This document shows, piece by piece, positions 1 to 8,971 of a DNA stretch of 64,000 nucleotides. The notes beneath the pieces are model-generated. The model was given only the letters and a program-made list of their open reading frames with translations. It was not told where the DNA came from and made no database searches. This stretch comes from Flavobacterium ammonificans (lineage in GTDB: Bacteria; Bacteroidota; Bacteroidia; Flavobacteriales; Flavobacteriaceae): assembly GCF_020886115.1 (NCBI RefSeq), contig NZ_AP025185.1:1054001-1118000 (forward strand). The letters are read 5' to 3'. Position 1 is the stretch's first letter. Each line of letters opens with the position of its first letter. The translations under genes and the position numbers were made by a program.

Positions 1-674
1 TAATTGCATTGACGATTTTAATTGTTTTTACCATTGTTTTTTGGGCTTTATTTGAACAGGCATATACTTCTTTGAATTTATTTGCAGACAGAATTTTGGA
101 CAGAAATGTACTTGGTTTTGAACTTACTGCTGGACAATTCTTAAGTTTTAACGCTTTGTTCATTATTCTTTTAGCGCCAGTTTTTGCTTGGCTTTGGGTT
201 AAATTAGGGAAATACAATCCCAATACTGCCGTAAAGTTTTCTATTGCATTAATTCTTGTAGGATTAGGTTTTGGTTCCTTAGTTTTAGGAATCAATTTGT
301 CAGATACAGGAAAAGTGGCTGCATTTTGGTTAATCTTAACCTATTTATTACATACTTGTGGTGAGTTGAGCTTGTCTCCTGTTGGTTTATCCGCAGTAAC
401 GAAGCTTTCGCCAGTGAAGATCGTAGGATTTATGATGGGAGTTTGGTTTTTGGCTACGGCGAGTTCTGAGTTTATTGCTTCTGTTTTGGCAAATATTGCC
501 TCTATCGATACTTCAAATGGTTTAGCTCCAGATTTGAATTTGGCTAAACAGAGTTACCTGAAATTATTTGAATACCTTTTCTATACAGGAATTGGTTTTG
601 GATTACTTTTATTGATATTATCTCCTGTAATTAAAAAGTTAATGCATGGAGTTGATAAAGAACTAAACAATTAA
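1..674 (+). CDS. POT-family peptide transporter, C-terminal part (cut by window edge)
   Basis: The reading frame is open from the first bases of the window, so the gene starts upstream and only about 224 C-terminal residues are seen. It is very hydrophobic, with about six membrane segments. The motif FWALFEQ near the visible start and SPVGLSAVTKLSP later match the C-terminal half of proton-coupled oligopeptide (POT/PTR2) transporters, and the same motifs recur in the complete paralogue that starts four bases downstream. Both proteins end with nearly the same words (SPVIKKLMHGV against SPIIKKLMHGV), which points to a tandem duplication. The likely role is proton-driven uptake of di- and tripeptides at the inner membrane. 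The substrate is inferred from the family only. Confidence 0.9.
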   Translation, partial: IALTILIVFTIVFWALFEQAYTSLNLFADRILDRNVLGFELTAGQFLSFNALFIILLAPVFAWLWVKLGKYNPNTAVKFSIALILVGLGFGSLVLGINLSDTGKVAAFWLILTYLLHTCGELSLSPVGLSAVTKLSPVKIVGFMMGVWFLATASSEFIASVLANIASIDTSNGLAPDLNLAKQSYLKLFEYLFYTGIGFGLLLLILSPVIKKLMHGVDKELNN

Positions 675-678
675 TATT

Positions 679-2424
679 ATGACTGAAAATTCAACTGATC
701 AATTTTTTAAGAGTACCGTTTTAGGACATCCTGCTGGACTTTTTGTACTATTTTTTACCGAAATGTGGGAACGTTTTTCGTTTTACGGAATGCGCGCTTT
801 ACTTGTCATGTTTTTTACATCAACAGTGGCTAATGGCGGTTGGGATTGGACTAGGGAACAAGCGATGGCAATCTTTGGATCGTATGTAGGTTTAGTTTAT
901 TTGTCTACTATGCTTGGTGGTTATTTTGCAGATAAAATAATTGGGTATCGATGGGCAGTAGTTATAGGTGCTTTATTAATGACCTTAGGGCACGGCTCTA
1001 TGGCATTGGAAACTCCTTTCTTCATCTATTTAGGATTAATTTTATTGGTTTTTGGTAATGGATTCTTTAAACCTAATATGGTTTCCATCGTTTCAGAAAT
1101 GTATAAAGATCGTCCTGAGAAAAAAGATGGCGCTTATACCATATTTTATATGGGTGTAAATTCAGGAGCCTTTTTCGGTATCGTTTTATGTGGTTATCTT
1201 GGAGAGCAAGTAGGATGGAATTGGGGATTTGGTTTGGCTGGAATTTTTATGCTCTTCGGATTAATTCAATTTTGGCTTTCTCGAAATATCTTTGGGGATA
1301 TCGGTTTGAAACCAGTGAAAAAAGAAGTGGCATTGACAGATGAAAATAATGACACTCTTAATCCTTTTTCAATTTGGCAATTGGCTTTAATTGGCATTAT
1401 GATCGTATTAGGTTTGGTGTGGATTATTTTTGAACCTGCTAAAATTATTACAGATGGAGGAGTAGATCTATTCAATTTTGAAGTAATGGGTTTAACAGGA
1501 AATAATTTCACCATTCTTTTAGCGGTAGTCTTATTTTTATTTCTTTTAACCTATCGTTTGTTGACCTATTCTCAGATTACCAAAGAGAAAATGATTGCGG
1601 TTACTTTTTTTGCTTTCTTAACTATTTTCTTCTGGGCTATTTTTGAGCAATCTCCGGGGACCTTAACGATTTTTGCTAATGATTACACGAATCGTATTTT
1701 AGAGGGCAACGCAGGTACTATTTTTATGATTGTAAATGCAGCTATTACTTTAGTTCCTCTAGGAATTATTACTTGGGTTTTATTTCTATTATTTAAGCAA
1801 ACTTTTGCAAAGTATGCAATGGCTAACATTGTTTTGGCTATAAGTTTTATCATTATTTGGGGAATTGCATTTTGGATGTTGAATGATCAGTTTTCTGGGG
1901 AGACACTGGAAGTGCCTGCTTCATGGTTCGCCTCTTTAAATTCGCTTTACATTATCACTTTGGCACCTTTATTCTCTAAATGGTGGGAGAGTAAATACAA
2001 TCCTTCGGCTAATATGAAATATGCAATCGGAATGTCTTTTTTGGCAATCGGAATGATATGTGTTGCTATTGGATCGGACGGAATTGTACCAGGCGCAAAA
2101 ACGGCATCAGTAAGTATGATTTATCTTATTTTAGTGTATCTTTTTATTACTATGGCTGAATTGTGTATTTCGCCAGTTGGTTTGTCGTATGTGAGTAAAT
2201 TAGTGCCAGCTAGAATGATTGGAATGATGTTTGGAATTTGGTATTTAGCTGTTGCGATTGGAATGAAAGGTGCGGCTAAATTTGGAGAAAATATTGACAA
2301 AATTGCCGATGAAAAAGGCTTGAGTTATTTCTTTTGGATGTTAGCAATTGTATCTTTGGCAGTAGCTTTTATTTCTTTAGTTATGTCACCGATTATTAAA
2401 AAGTTAATGCACGGGGTACGATAA
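679..2424 (+). CDS. POT-family proton-dependent oligopeptide transporter
   Basis: A complete 581-residue major facilitator protein with about 12-14 hydrophobic segments. The POT signature ExxER is at residues 28-32 (EMWER), followed by FSFYGMRA in helix 1. The PTR2 motifs GGYFADKIIGYR and FYMGVNSGAFFG follow in the N-terminal half, and SPVGLSYVSKLVP is near the C-terminus. Length and motifs are normal for bacterial peptide transporters of the DtpT type. The start is four bases after the stop of the truncated paralogue, so the two are probably co-transcribed. The inferred role is proton-coupled import of short peptides across the inner membrane. Exact substrate range cannot be read from the sequence. 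Confidence 0.95.
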   Translation: MTENSTDQFFKSTVLGHPAGLFVLFFTEMWERFSFYGMRALLVMFFTSTVANGGWDWTREQAMAIFGSYVGLVYLSTMLGGYFADKIIGYRWAVVIGALLMTLGHGSMALETPFFIYLGLILLVFGNGFFKPNMVSIVSEMYKDRPEKKDGAYTIFYMGVNSGAFFGIVLCGYLGEQVGWNWGFGLAGIFMLFGLIQFWLSRNIFGDIGLKPVKKEVALTDENNDTLNPFSIWQLALIGIMIVLGLVWIIFEPAKIITDGGVDLFNFEVMGLTGNNFTILLAVVLFLFLLTYRLLTYSQITKEKMIAVTFFAFLTIFFWAIFEQSPGTLTIFANDYTNRILEGNAGTIFMIVNAAITLVPLGIITWVLFLLFKQTFAKYAMANIVLAISFIIIWGIAFWMLNDQFSGETLEVPASWFASLNSLYIITLAPLFSKWWESKYNPSANMKYAIGMSFLAIGMICVAIGSDGIVPGAKTASVSMIYLILVYLFITMAELCISPVGLSYVSKLVPARMIGMMFGIWYLAVAIGMKGAAKFGENIDKIADEKGLSYFFWMLAIVSLAVAFISLVMSPIIKKLMHGVR

Positions 2425-2463
2425 AAAAATTATAGTATTTTTGTAAATAAAATTAGCAATAAA

Positions 2464-2925
2464 ATGAAAAAAATAATTATCACTATACTTTTTGTTTTAG
2501 GTTCTGTTTCTCTACAGGCACAAGAATTGTATTGGGAAACCAATGTTACTAAAGCTATCGAAGTTTCTAAAAAGACCAATAAACCTATGCTCTTATTTTT
2601 TACAGGGAGCGATTGGTGTGGATGGTGCATTCGTTTGCAAAAAGAAGTCTTGAAAACACCTGAATTTGCTACTTGGGCAAAACAAAATGTGGTTTTAGTT
2701 GAATTGGATTATCCAAGAGCAAAAGCTCAAACCAATGAAATCAAACAACAGAATGCACAATTGCAACAAATATTTGGTATTCAAGGCTATCCAACGGTTC
2801 ATTTTGCAACCGTTACTGAAACTAAAGGGAAAGTTAACTTTCAATCTTTAGGAAATACTGGTTATTTAGCAGGAGGCCCAACAGCTTGGTTAGGTGTTGC
2901 AAATGGTTTTTTGAAGAAGAAGTAA
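2464..2925 (+). CDS. Secreted thioredoxin-family protein (WCGWC active site)
   Basis: 153 residues. Residues 1-20 are a classic signal peptide (MKKIIITILFVLG then a small-residue cleavage region), so the protein should be periplasmic or lipid-free exported. The redox motif WCGWC has Cys52 and Cys55, and a likely cis-proline is Pro110 in GYPTVHF. The fold resembles the thioredoxin_7/DUF255-like group rather than classic DsbA. The role is probably disulfide reduction or isomerisation in the envelope; the partner is unknown. It lies 39 bases after the peptide transporter and is followed at once by a strong hairpin terminator that overlaps the end of the convergent comEC gene. Confidence 0.85.
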   Translation: MKKIIITILFVLGSVSLQAQELYWETNVTKAIEVSKKTNKPMLLFFTGSDWCGWCIRLQKEVLKTPEFATWAKQNVVLVELDYPRAKAQTNEIKQQNAQLQQIFGIQGYPTVHFATVTETKGKVNFQSLGNTGYLAGGPTAWLGVANGFLKKK

Positions 2926-2930
2926 AAATG

Positions 2931-4967
2931 TTAATTTAGGATATAAAATCCCTTTTCACTTGTTGAGTGAAAAGGGATTTTTGCTTTTACACAGCTTGTT
3001 TCCCAATGCTTTTGAACTGTTTTGTAATTGGATGCATCGGCAATGATTACTTTTGGATGAATGGTTTGTATAAGCCGATCTAAATTTATTTTAGGAGATT
3101 GTCTTAATAGAAGAATATCTGGGTGTATGTTTTTAGGATATACTCCTGTACTATCTACAATAAGAATCCTTTTTCCATGGAAGAATACAGTGTTTTTTAA
3201 TTGTTTGGCTGCAGCCAAATGACTAAAATTTCCAACAAGATAGGCGTTCAAGTTATTGTTTTTCGCACCTATTTTTTGAAGACTATCATTGGCAAATAGA
3301 GTTACTTTCTTGCCGTTGCGTTCAGTAATTAAAGTATTCTTTTTTATATTAAAAACGACCCACTCATTTTGATTTTCAACATTCCACTCGTTCCATAAAT
3401 ACGAACATTGGATGCCAATAACGGAAAATAGAAGAGCTACTAATCGAGAGTAATTTCGTTTTTCGAACCAAAGAATGCCAGCTAAAATCAATGAATAACT
3501 TCCAATTAACAACAATGTATTAAACGGAATATCCTTCAGGATAAATTCTTCGAAAGAAGCAATCGTATGGATAATTTGGTTAATTAGATACAGACTCCAT
3601 TCTAATGCCTTGGATAAAATTAACGGACAAAGATTAAAATAAGCTAATACCATAACCACTAATCCCAATCCCATAATGATACCTGTGAGCGGAATGATAA
3701 CCAAGTTAGTTATAAAAAATAGTCCTGGAAATTGGTGGAAATAATACAAACTTAATGGTAATGTGCCGATTTGAGCCGCAAAGGAAACACTAATTATATC
3801 CCAAACGTATTTTAAGAATTTATTTTTAGGTTCCCAAAGTTGCGCGAGTAATGGCTGCAACCAAACAATGAAAAATAATGCCAAATAGCTTAATTGAAAC
3901 CCAACATCAAATAAAAAAGCCGGTTGCACTACTACTATTAGCAATATAGAAACCAGTAAAGTGTGGTAAATATTTACGCTACGTCTTAAATGTTGTCCAA
4001 TAGCAACAAACGAGAACATGGTAACAGACCTTACCACTGATGGCGATAAACCTGCCAGAATCCCAAATAACCATAGCGAACTTATAATTACAAATAGTTT
4101 TAATAAAGATCCTTTTCTATTGTTTGGAACTGGTTTAAGTATAAAGGTTACAAATAATAAGATGAAACCAATATGCAAACCAGATACCGACAAAATATGT
4201 ACTGCACCTGCATATTGATAATCTTGGATAATTTGGGGGTCAATTTCCTGTTGTTGTCCCAAAAGGAGTGCAATTGCTACATTTAGCTCAGTAGTAGTAA
4301 AGCCGTCTTTTTTTAGATTGTTAATGATCGTATTTCGAATTTGGGCGGCATAATACCAAATGTCTTTTTCAATTAGCGTACTTACTTTAGTTTCAGTAGC
4401 ATCAGCATAAAGCTGACCATAAATTTGTTTTTTTTTCAGGTAGTTGCTATAATCAAATTGATTAGGGTTTTTTGGAGCACTATTGGGGTTTAAATTGCTT
4501 TTGATTTGAAGTCGGTTGCCAATGCTAAAGGAATGATTTAAGCTGTCTTTTTTGATGTTGATGAGAATTTTCCCTGAACAATTTATTGTATCAATTTGTT
4601 GAACTAATCCCACATAGCGATGACTAAAGGCGTTGCTTTTTAATTTTTCGTGGAGAATTACCGTAATGGTATGTGGATGTTCATACACATTTGGAATTTT
4701 GGAATAATGATTATTTTGGTTGGTAGCAGTGTGAATAGTTTGAGTGGTCATACCAATACAGAAACCGGCTACTAACACTGTCCATCCAAAGGGACGAACA
4801 AAATGATATTTTTTGGAATACCAATAATAAAAAATCCCCAAAAGAAGTGAGGAAATAAAAAGGGATGTGAAAACAAGATTGGGACTTGGCTGAATAGTAT
4901 TAGCATATAAAATGCCTACAATAAAAACCAATGTAACTCTTGCTAGGGGGAATTGCAAAACTTTCAT
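2931..4967 (-). CDS. ComEC/Rec2-family competence membrane protein
   Basis: A 678-residue polytopic membrane protein. The N-terminal quarter holds hydrophobic segments and a soluble DUF4131-like domain (SFSIGNRLQIKSNL region). The middle is the Competence domain with the family motif HILSVSGLHIGFI and many further membrane helices. The C-terminal 150 residues are a degenerate metallo-beta-lactamase-like region without a clear HxHxDH site. ComEC forms the inner-membrane channel for single-stranded DNA in natural transformation; in this phylum that function is an extrapolation. A longer frame starts with TTG at 4982, but the ATG at 4967 (MKVLQFP) is the natural start. The gene ends inside a terminator hairpin. 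Confidence 0.88.
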   Translation of the reverse strand: MKVLQFPLARVTLVFIVGILYANTIQPSPNLVFTSLFISSLLLGIFYYWYSKKYHFVRPFGWTVLVAGFCIGMTTQTIHTATNQNNHYSKIPNVYEHPHTITVILHEKLKSNAFSHRYVGLVQQIDTINCSGKILINIKKDSLNHSFSIGNRLQIKSNLNPNSAPKNPNQFDYSNYLKKKQIYGQLYADATETKVSTLIEKDIWYYAAQIRNTIINNLKKDGFTTTELNVAIALLLGQQQEIDPQIIQDYQYAGAVHILSVSGLHIGFILLFVTFILKPVPNNRKGSLLKLFVIISSLWLFGILAGLSPSVVRSVTMFSFVAIGQHLRRSVNIYHTLLVSILLIVVVQPAFLFDVGFQLSYLALFFIVWLQPLLAQLWEPKNKFLKYVWDIISVSFAAQIGTLPLSLYYFHQFPGLFFITNLVIIPLTGIIMGLGLVVMVLAYFNLCPLILSKALEWSLYLINQIIHTIASFEEFILKDIPFNTLLLIGSYSLILAGILWFEKRNYSRLVALLFSVIGIQCSYLWNEWNVENQNEWVVFNIKKNTLITERNGKKVTLFANDSLQKIGAKNNNLNAYLVGNFSHLAAAKQLKNTVFFHGKRILIVDSTGVYPKNIHPDILLLRQSPKINLDRLIQTIHPKVIIADASNYKTVQKHWETSCVKAKIPFHSTSEKGFYILN
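2945..2981 (+). terminator. Bidirectional hairpin terminator inside the 3' end of comEC
   Basis: A perfect 16-base-pair stem (left arm 2945-2960, right arm 2966-2981) with a five-base loop and T/A runs on both sides. It ends transcription after the thioredoxin gene on the plus strand. Its minus-strand copy lies within the last codons of comEC, whose stop codon is at 2931-2933. Confidence 0.85.
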
Positions 4968-5010
4968 TGTACTAAAATACAAAAAAATGAAAATGAAATG
5001 ATAATAAATT

Positions 5011-5043
5011 AAAAAAGCTTCCTGCTTTTAAAAGTAGGAAGCT
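5011..5043 (-). terminator. Terminator after lpxB
   Basis: Hairpin with arms AGCTTCCT and AGGAAGCT around an inner CTTTT/AAAAG stem, at 5016-5043. On the minus strand it is followed by six T. It lies 22 bases beyond the lpxB stop and separates lpxB from comEC. Confidence 0.75.
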
Positions 5044-5065
5044 ATGTGGGTATTTATTTTAAAAA

Positions 5066-6178
5066 TTAGCTTAGATCTTTTACTATTAATTGTGCTGTTT
5101 TTTGACTTGCTCCGATACCTCCTAATTTTTTTTCTAGTTGGTCGTATTGAGCCAAAAGTTTTGCGCGATAGTTTTCTTCAAGAATTTTAGTTAATTCCTC
5201 TTTAATGCGTTCTGTTGTACAGTCGTCTTGAATTAATTCAGTCACAACTTCTTTATCCATAATGAGGTTTACTAATGAAATGTATTTCAAAGTAATGATT
5301 CGTTTAGCAATTTGGTACGAAGCCCAACTTCCTTTGTAGCACACTACCTCGGGAACTTTAAAAAGTGCGGTTTCTAGAGTAGCAGTTCCAGAAGTGACCA
5401 AAGCAGCAGTTGCGATTCCTAATAGTGAATAGGTTTTATTAGAGATGAATTTGATATTATCATTCGTAATAAACTTTTCGTAGAAAGAAAAATCTTGACT
5501 TGGCGCGCCTGCAATTACAAATTGGTAGTCAGGAAAATCATTGGCAACACTCAACATTACGGAGAGCATTTTGGTAATTTCTTGTTGGCGACTTCCAGGT
5601 AAAATAGCGATTATGGGTTGGTCATTTAATTGATTTTCTTTTCTAAAAACAGCATCGTCAACCTTGGGTTGGTTATGAATTGCATCAATCAACGGATGCC
5701 CCACAAAGTGAACTGGATAGTGGTGTTTGTTTTCATAAAACTCTTTTTCGAAAGGTAAAATCACATACATCTGATCTACATCTCGCTTAATGTCTTTAAT
5801 TCTATTCTCTTTCCAAGCCCAAATTTGAGGTGAAATATAATAATGAGTTTTGATGTTTAAGGTTTTTGCCCATTTAGCAATACGCAAGTTAAATCCAGGG
5901 TAATCTATAAATACAAGTACATCAGGTTGGAACTCCAAAATGTCTTTTTTGGCAAGGGTAATATTGTTTAAAATGGTCTTTAAATTGAATACCACTTCAA
6001 TGAAACCCATAAAAGCGAGTTCTTTGTAATGTTTTACTAAAGTTCCGCCCACAGATTGCATCAAATCGCCACCCCAAAACCTAATATCAGCTTTTGGATC
6101 TTCTTGATAGAGGGCTTTCATTAAATTCGATCCGTGTAAATCTCCAGAGGCTTCTCCTGCTATGATATAATATCTCAT
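5066..6178 (-). CDS. lpxB: Lipid-A-disaccharide synthase
   Basis: 370 residues, normal for the glycosyltransferase family 19. The N-terminus carries the family motif GEASGDLHGSNLM. Further conserved stretches include FIDYPGFNLRIAKWA, YISPQIWAWKENR, ILPGSRQQEI and TSGTATLETALF, all diagnostic of LpxB. The enzyme joins UDP-2,3-diacylglucosamine with 2,3-diacylglucosamine 1-phosphate to give the lipid A disaccharide at the cytoplasmic face of the inner membrane. It follows the small membrane-protein gene by 21 bases and is probably translated from the same message. The start fits well, since the protein begins directly with MRYYIIAGEASG. Confidence 0.97.
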   Translation of the reverse strand: MRYYIIAGEASGDLHGSNLMKALYQEDPKADIRFWGGDLMQSVGGTLVKHYKELAFMGFIEVVFNLKTILNNITLAKKDILEFQPDVLVFIDYPGFNLRIAKWAKTLNIKTHYYISPQIWAWKENRIKDIKRDVDQMYVILPFEKEFYENKHHYPVHFVGHPLIDAIHNQPKVDDAVFRKENQLNDQPIIAILPGSRQQEITKMLSVMLSVANDFPDYQFVIAGAPSQDFSFYEKFITNDNIKFISNKTYSLLGIATAALVTSGTATLETALFKVPEVVCYKGSWASYQIAKRIITLKYISLVNLIMDKEVVTELIQDDCTTERIKEELTKILEENYRAKLLAQYDQLEKKLGGIGASQKTAQLIVKDLS

Positions 6179-6199
6179 TGTTTCTTCTTTTGCGGAAGG

Positions 6200-6475
6200 T
6201 TAAACTAACAGCGTAATCAAGGTGAGTGTAATTACGGCTAAAATTACGCCGCGTGCCATAAACTCTTTATTCAATTTTAATAGTCCCCAAAAAAGCACTA
6301 AATCTAAAACAGTTCCTAAGGTAATTATTTTTCCTAATTTACCGTCAGCTTGTAGTAATTCAACTCCAGCGATAAAAGTAAATTTTGTAAACAATTGAAT
6401 GAATAAAAAACATCCAAAAACAGAAGTTATTATTCCTATTGTAAATCCAAGTAGAAGGTCGGTTTTGTTTTTCAA
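6200..6475 (-). CDS. Small hydrophobic protein upstream of lpxB
   Basis: 91 residues with three likely membrane helices (residues about 7-28, 48-63 and 72-90). I do not recognise a named family. It is read in the same direction as lpxB and lies 21 bases before it, so an operon is likely. By memory, related flavobacteria carry a similar small membrane protein between surE and lpxB; surE itself is not present here. No catalytic residues can be seen and I infer no function beyond a membrane location. Confidence 0.7.
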   Translation of the reverse strand: MKNKTDLLLGFTIGIITSVFGCFLFIQLFTKFTFIAGVELLQADGKLGKIITLGTVLDLVLFWGLLKLNKEFMARGVILAVITLTLITLLV

Positions 6476-6656
6476 AAGATATCGGTGTTGGTTTTTAATA
6501 CACTTTAATCAAAATAATGAACAAAGAAAAACAAAAAATACCAACTTCATTCATTTAATTCTTGCCAAAAAGAACAATTTTATATCTTTAACAAAAAATT
6601 ATGCACGCCTTATCATTGTTAAAATAACTTTTACTGTAATTTAGACAAAAAACCGG

Positions 6657-8924
6657 ATGAATACCATTTTACAATTTATGAAAAAAAATTATAAACTACT
6701 CTTAGTAGTCACCTTTGTATCTTTATCCTTACTAGCTTTTAAATCTAATTTTAGTTCTTCTTCAGACCCTGAGAAAGACAAGCTATTGATAGAGCTATTA
6801 ACCTTTGTTTTGGAAAAAGGACATTATAGTCCCGCAACTATGGATGATGAGTTTTCTAAAGGAGTGTACAAGGATTATATCGAAGCTTTGGATCCATCCA
6901 AACGTTTCTTTTTGCAAGCAGATATTGATGAGTTTTCTAAATATGAATTGGAACTTGACGATCAATTATTGAATAAAGACTTGACGTTTTTTGACTTAAC
7001 CTACACGCGATTAATTCAACGTATTGAGGAAAGTAAGTCAATATACAAATCTATTTTGAATCAACCTTTTGACTATACTATTGACGAATCATTCAATACA
7101 GATTATGAAAAAATGCCATACGCTAAAAACACTTCCGAGTTAAAGGAAAGATGGCGCAAGCAAATCAAATTATCTACATTGTCTTCTCTTGTTGATCGTC
7201 AGGAAATTCAGGATAGCAATGGTGTAATTGATAAAGATTTAAAGGCAGTTGCGGCTCCCTTAGACGAGGAATCTGATTTTCAGGATGCAGCAGAAACTGA
7301 AAATAAGAAAGAAGTTGCAGTTACTAAAGACAAGAAAAAATCTTTTGATGAATTAGAAAAAGAAACAAGAGAGAGTTCTCTAAAATCGTTAGATGAATAT
7401 TTTGGCTTTATTAAAGATTTAACTCGAAAGGATTACTTTTCGGTATATCTGAATTCAGTTACCTCAAAGTTTGATCCACATACAAATTATTTGGCACCAG
7501 AAGATAAAGAACGATTTGATGTGAGTATGAGTGGTAAACTAGAAGGAATTGGCGCTCGTTTACAAAAGAAAAATGACTATACTGAAATATCAGAGTTGAT
7601 TTCAGGAGGCCCTGCTTGGAGAGGAAAACAATTGGAGGCTGGAGACATTGTTATAAAAGTAGGTCAGGGTAATCAAGAGCCTATTGATGTAGTAGGAATG
7701 CGATTGGATGATGTGGTTAAGAAAATCAAAGGAACCAAAGGAACTGAAGTACGACTTACGGTTAAAAAAGTGGATGGAACCATCAAAGTAATTTCAATTA
7801 TTAGAGACATTGTCGAAATAGAAGAAACCTATGCCAAGTCAAGTATTGTTGAAAAAAACGGAACGAAGTATGGCGTAATCTATTTGCCTAAATTTTATAT
7901 TGACTTTGAAGATAGAGACGGTAGAGACGCTGGAAAAGACATTGCACTCGAAGTAGCAAGATTAAAGAAGGAAAATGTTAGCGGAATTGTTTTGGATGTC
8001 CGAGATGATGGGGGAGGATCTTTGTCTACTGTGGTTGATATTGCAGGACTTTTTATAGAAGAAGGTCCAATTGTACAAATTAAATCAGCAGGTAAAAGAA
8101 AAGAAGTACTTTATGATCGTGATAAAAAAATTGAGTGGGATGGTCCGTTAGTAATTATGGTGAATAGTTTTTCTGCTTCGGCTTCAGAGATTTTAGCTGC
8201 AGCGATCCAAGACTACAAACGCGGAATCATCATTGGAAGTAAACAAACATATGGTAAAGGAACAGTTCAAAATGTGATTGATTTAAACCAATTTGTTAGA
8301 AGTAGTTCTGTAGGGGATTTAGGAGCACTTAAAACAACTACTCAAAAATTTTATAGAATAAATGGTGGTTCAACACAATTAGAAGGTGTGAGTAGCGATA
8401 TTGTTATGCCAGATCGTTATTCTTATCTTAAAATGGGAGAGCGTGATATGAAAAATGCGATGCCTTGGGATAAAATTGATCCAGCGTCTTATTCTACTTG
8501 GGTAAACAATAAAAACTTCAACCAAGTAATTATGAATAGTAAAAATAGAATCGCCAAAAATGCCCAATTTCAATTAGTAGAGGATAATGCTAAATGGATA
8601 GACAGCAGAAGTGAGGATTATGTATATAGTTTGAACATTGATAAATTTAAATTGGCACAAAAGCAAATTGAAGAACGCGCAAAAATGTACAAGCCGCTTA
8701 AGAATTATTCTAATAAGTTAAAGTTCAATTCGCTTCCTTATGAAATTGAAATTATGGCAAAGGATAATTCCTTGAAAGAAAAAAGACAGCGTTGGCACGA
8801 ATCTTTATCCAAAGATATTTATGTAGAAGAAGCGCTAAATGTATTAGACGATTTACAAGGCAAACCAATTGTCAAAAAACCAATGAATGCAAAATTAAAA
8901 GATGGTAAACTAGTAAAATCGTAA
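6657..8924 (+). CDS. prc: Carboxy-terminal processing (tail-specific) protease
   Basis: 755 residues, the size of E. coli Prc rather than the shorter CtpA type. An N-terminal signal or anchor region (MKKNYKLLLVVTFVSLSLLA) is followed by a helical domain, a PDZ domain near residues 290-375, the S41 protease core and a C-terminal DUF3340-like region. The expected catalytic pair is Ser508 (in SASASEI) and Lys534 (in YGKGTVQ), numbered from the ATG at 6657. It cleaves envelope proteins from their C-termini in the periplasm. A second ATG at 6678 begins exactly at the signal peptide and is an equally good start. A perfect bidirectional terminator follows. Confidence 0.94.
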   Translation: MNTILQFMKKNYKLLLVVTFVSLSLLAFKSNFSSSSDPEKDKLLIELLTFVLEKGHYSPATMDDEFSKGVYKDYIEALDPSKRFFLQADIDEFSKYELELDDQLLNKDLTFFDLTYTRLIQRIEESKSIYKSILNQPFDYTIDESFNTDYEKMPYAKNTSELKERWRKQIKLSTLSSLVDRQEIQDSNGVIDKDLKAVAAPLDEESDFQDAAETENKKEVAVTKDKKKSFDELEKETRESSLKSLDEYFGFIKDLTRKDYFSVYLNSVTSKFDPHTNYLAPEDKERFDVSMSGKLEGIGARLQKKNDYTEISELISGGPAWRGKQLEAGDIVIKVGQGNQEPIDVVGMRLDDVVKKIKGTKGTEVRLTVKKVDGTIKVISIIRDIVEIEETYAKSSIVEKNGTKYGVIYLPKFYIDFEDRDGRDAGKDIALEVARLKKENVSGIVLDVRDDGGGSLSTVVDIAGLFIEEGPIVQIKSAGKRKEVLYDRDKKIEWDGPLVIMVNSFSASASEILAAAIQDYKRGIIIGSKQTYGKGTVQNVIDLNQFVRSSSVGDLGALKTTTQKFYRINGGSTQLEGVSSDIVMPDRYSYLKMGERDMKNAMPWDKIDPASYSTWVNNKNFNQVIMNSKNRIAKNAQFQLVEDNAKWIDSRSEDYVYSLNIDKFKLAQKQIEERAKMYKPLKNYSNKLKFNSLPYEIEIMAKDNSLKEKRQRWHESLSKDIYVEEALNVLDDLQGKPIVKKPMNAKLKDGKLVKS

Positions 8925-8935
8925 CCAAAAGATTT

Positions 8936-8968
8936 AAATAAAAAGCGCTTATAAAGCGCTTTTTATTT
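8936..8968. terminator. Bidirectional terminator between prc and rodA
   Basis: A perfect 15-base-pair stem (8936-8950 with 8954-8968, core AAGCGCTT) with flanking A/T tracts. It sits between two convergent genes and can serve both. Confidence 0.9.
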
Positions 8969-8971
8969 AAA

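Noticed and set aside
1..2424. The two transporter frames as one gene broken by a frameshift
   Set aside because: Both carry the same C-terminal motifs and the second has its own complete N-terminal POT signature, so they are tandem paralogues.
6399..6644. 81-codon plus-strand frame upstream of prc
   Set aside because: It is mostly antisense to the small membrane-protein gene and the rest is A/T-rich intergenic DNA with no conserved pattern.
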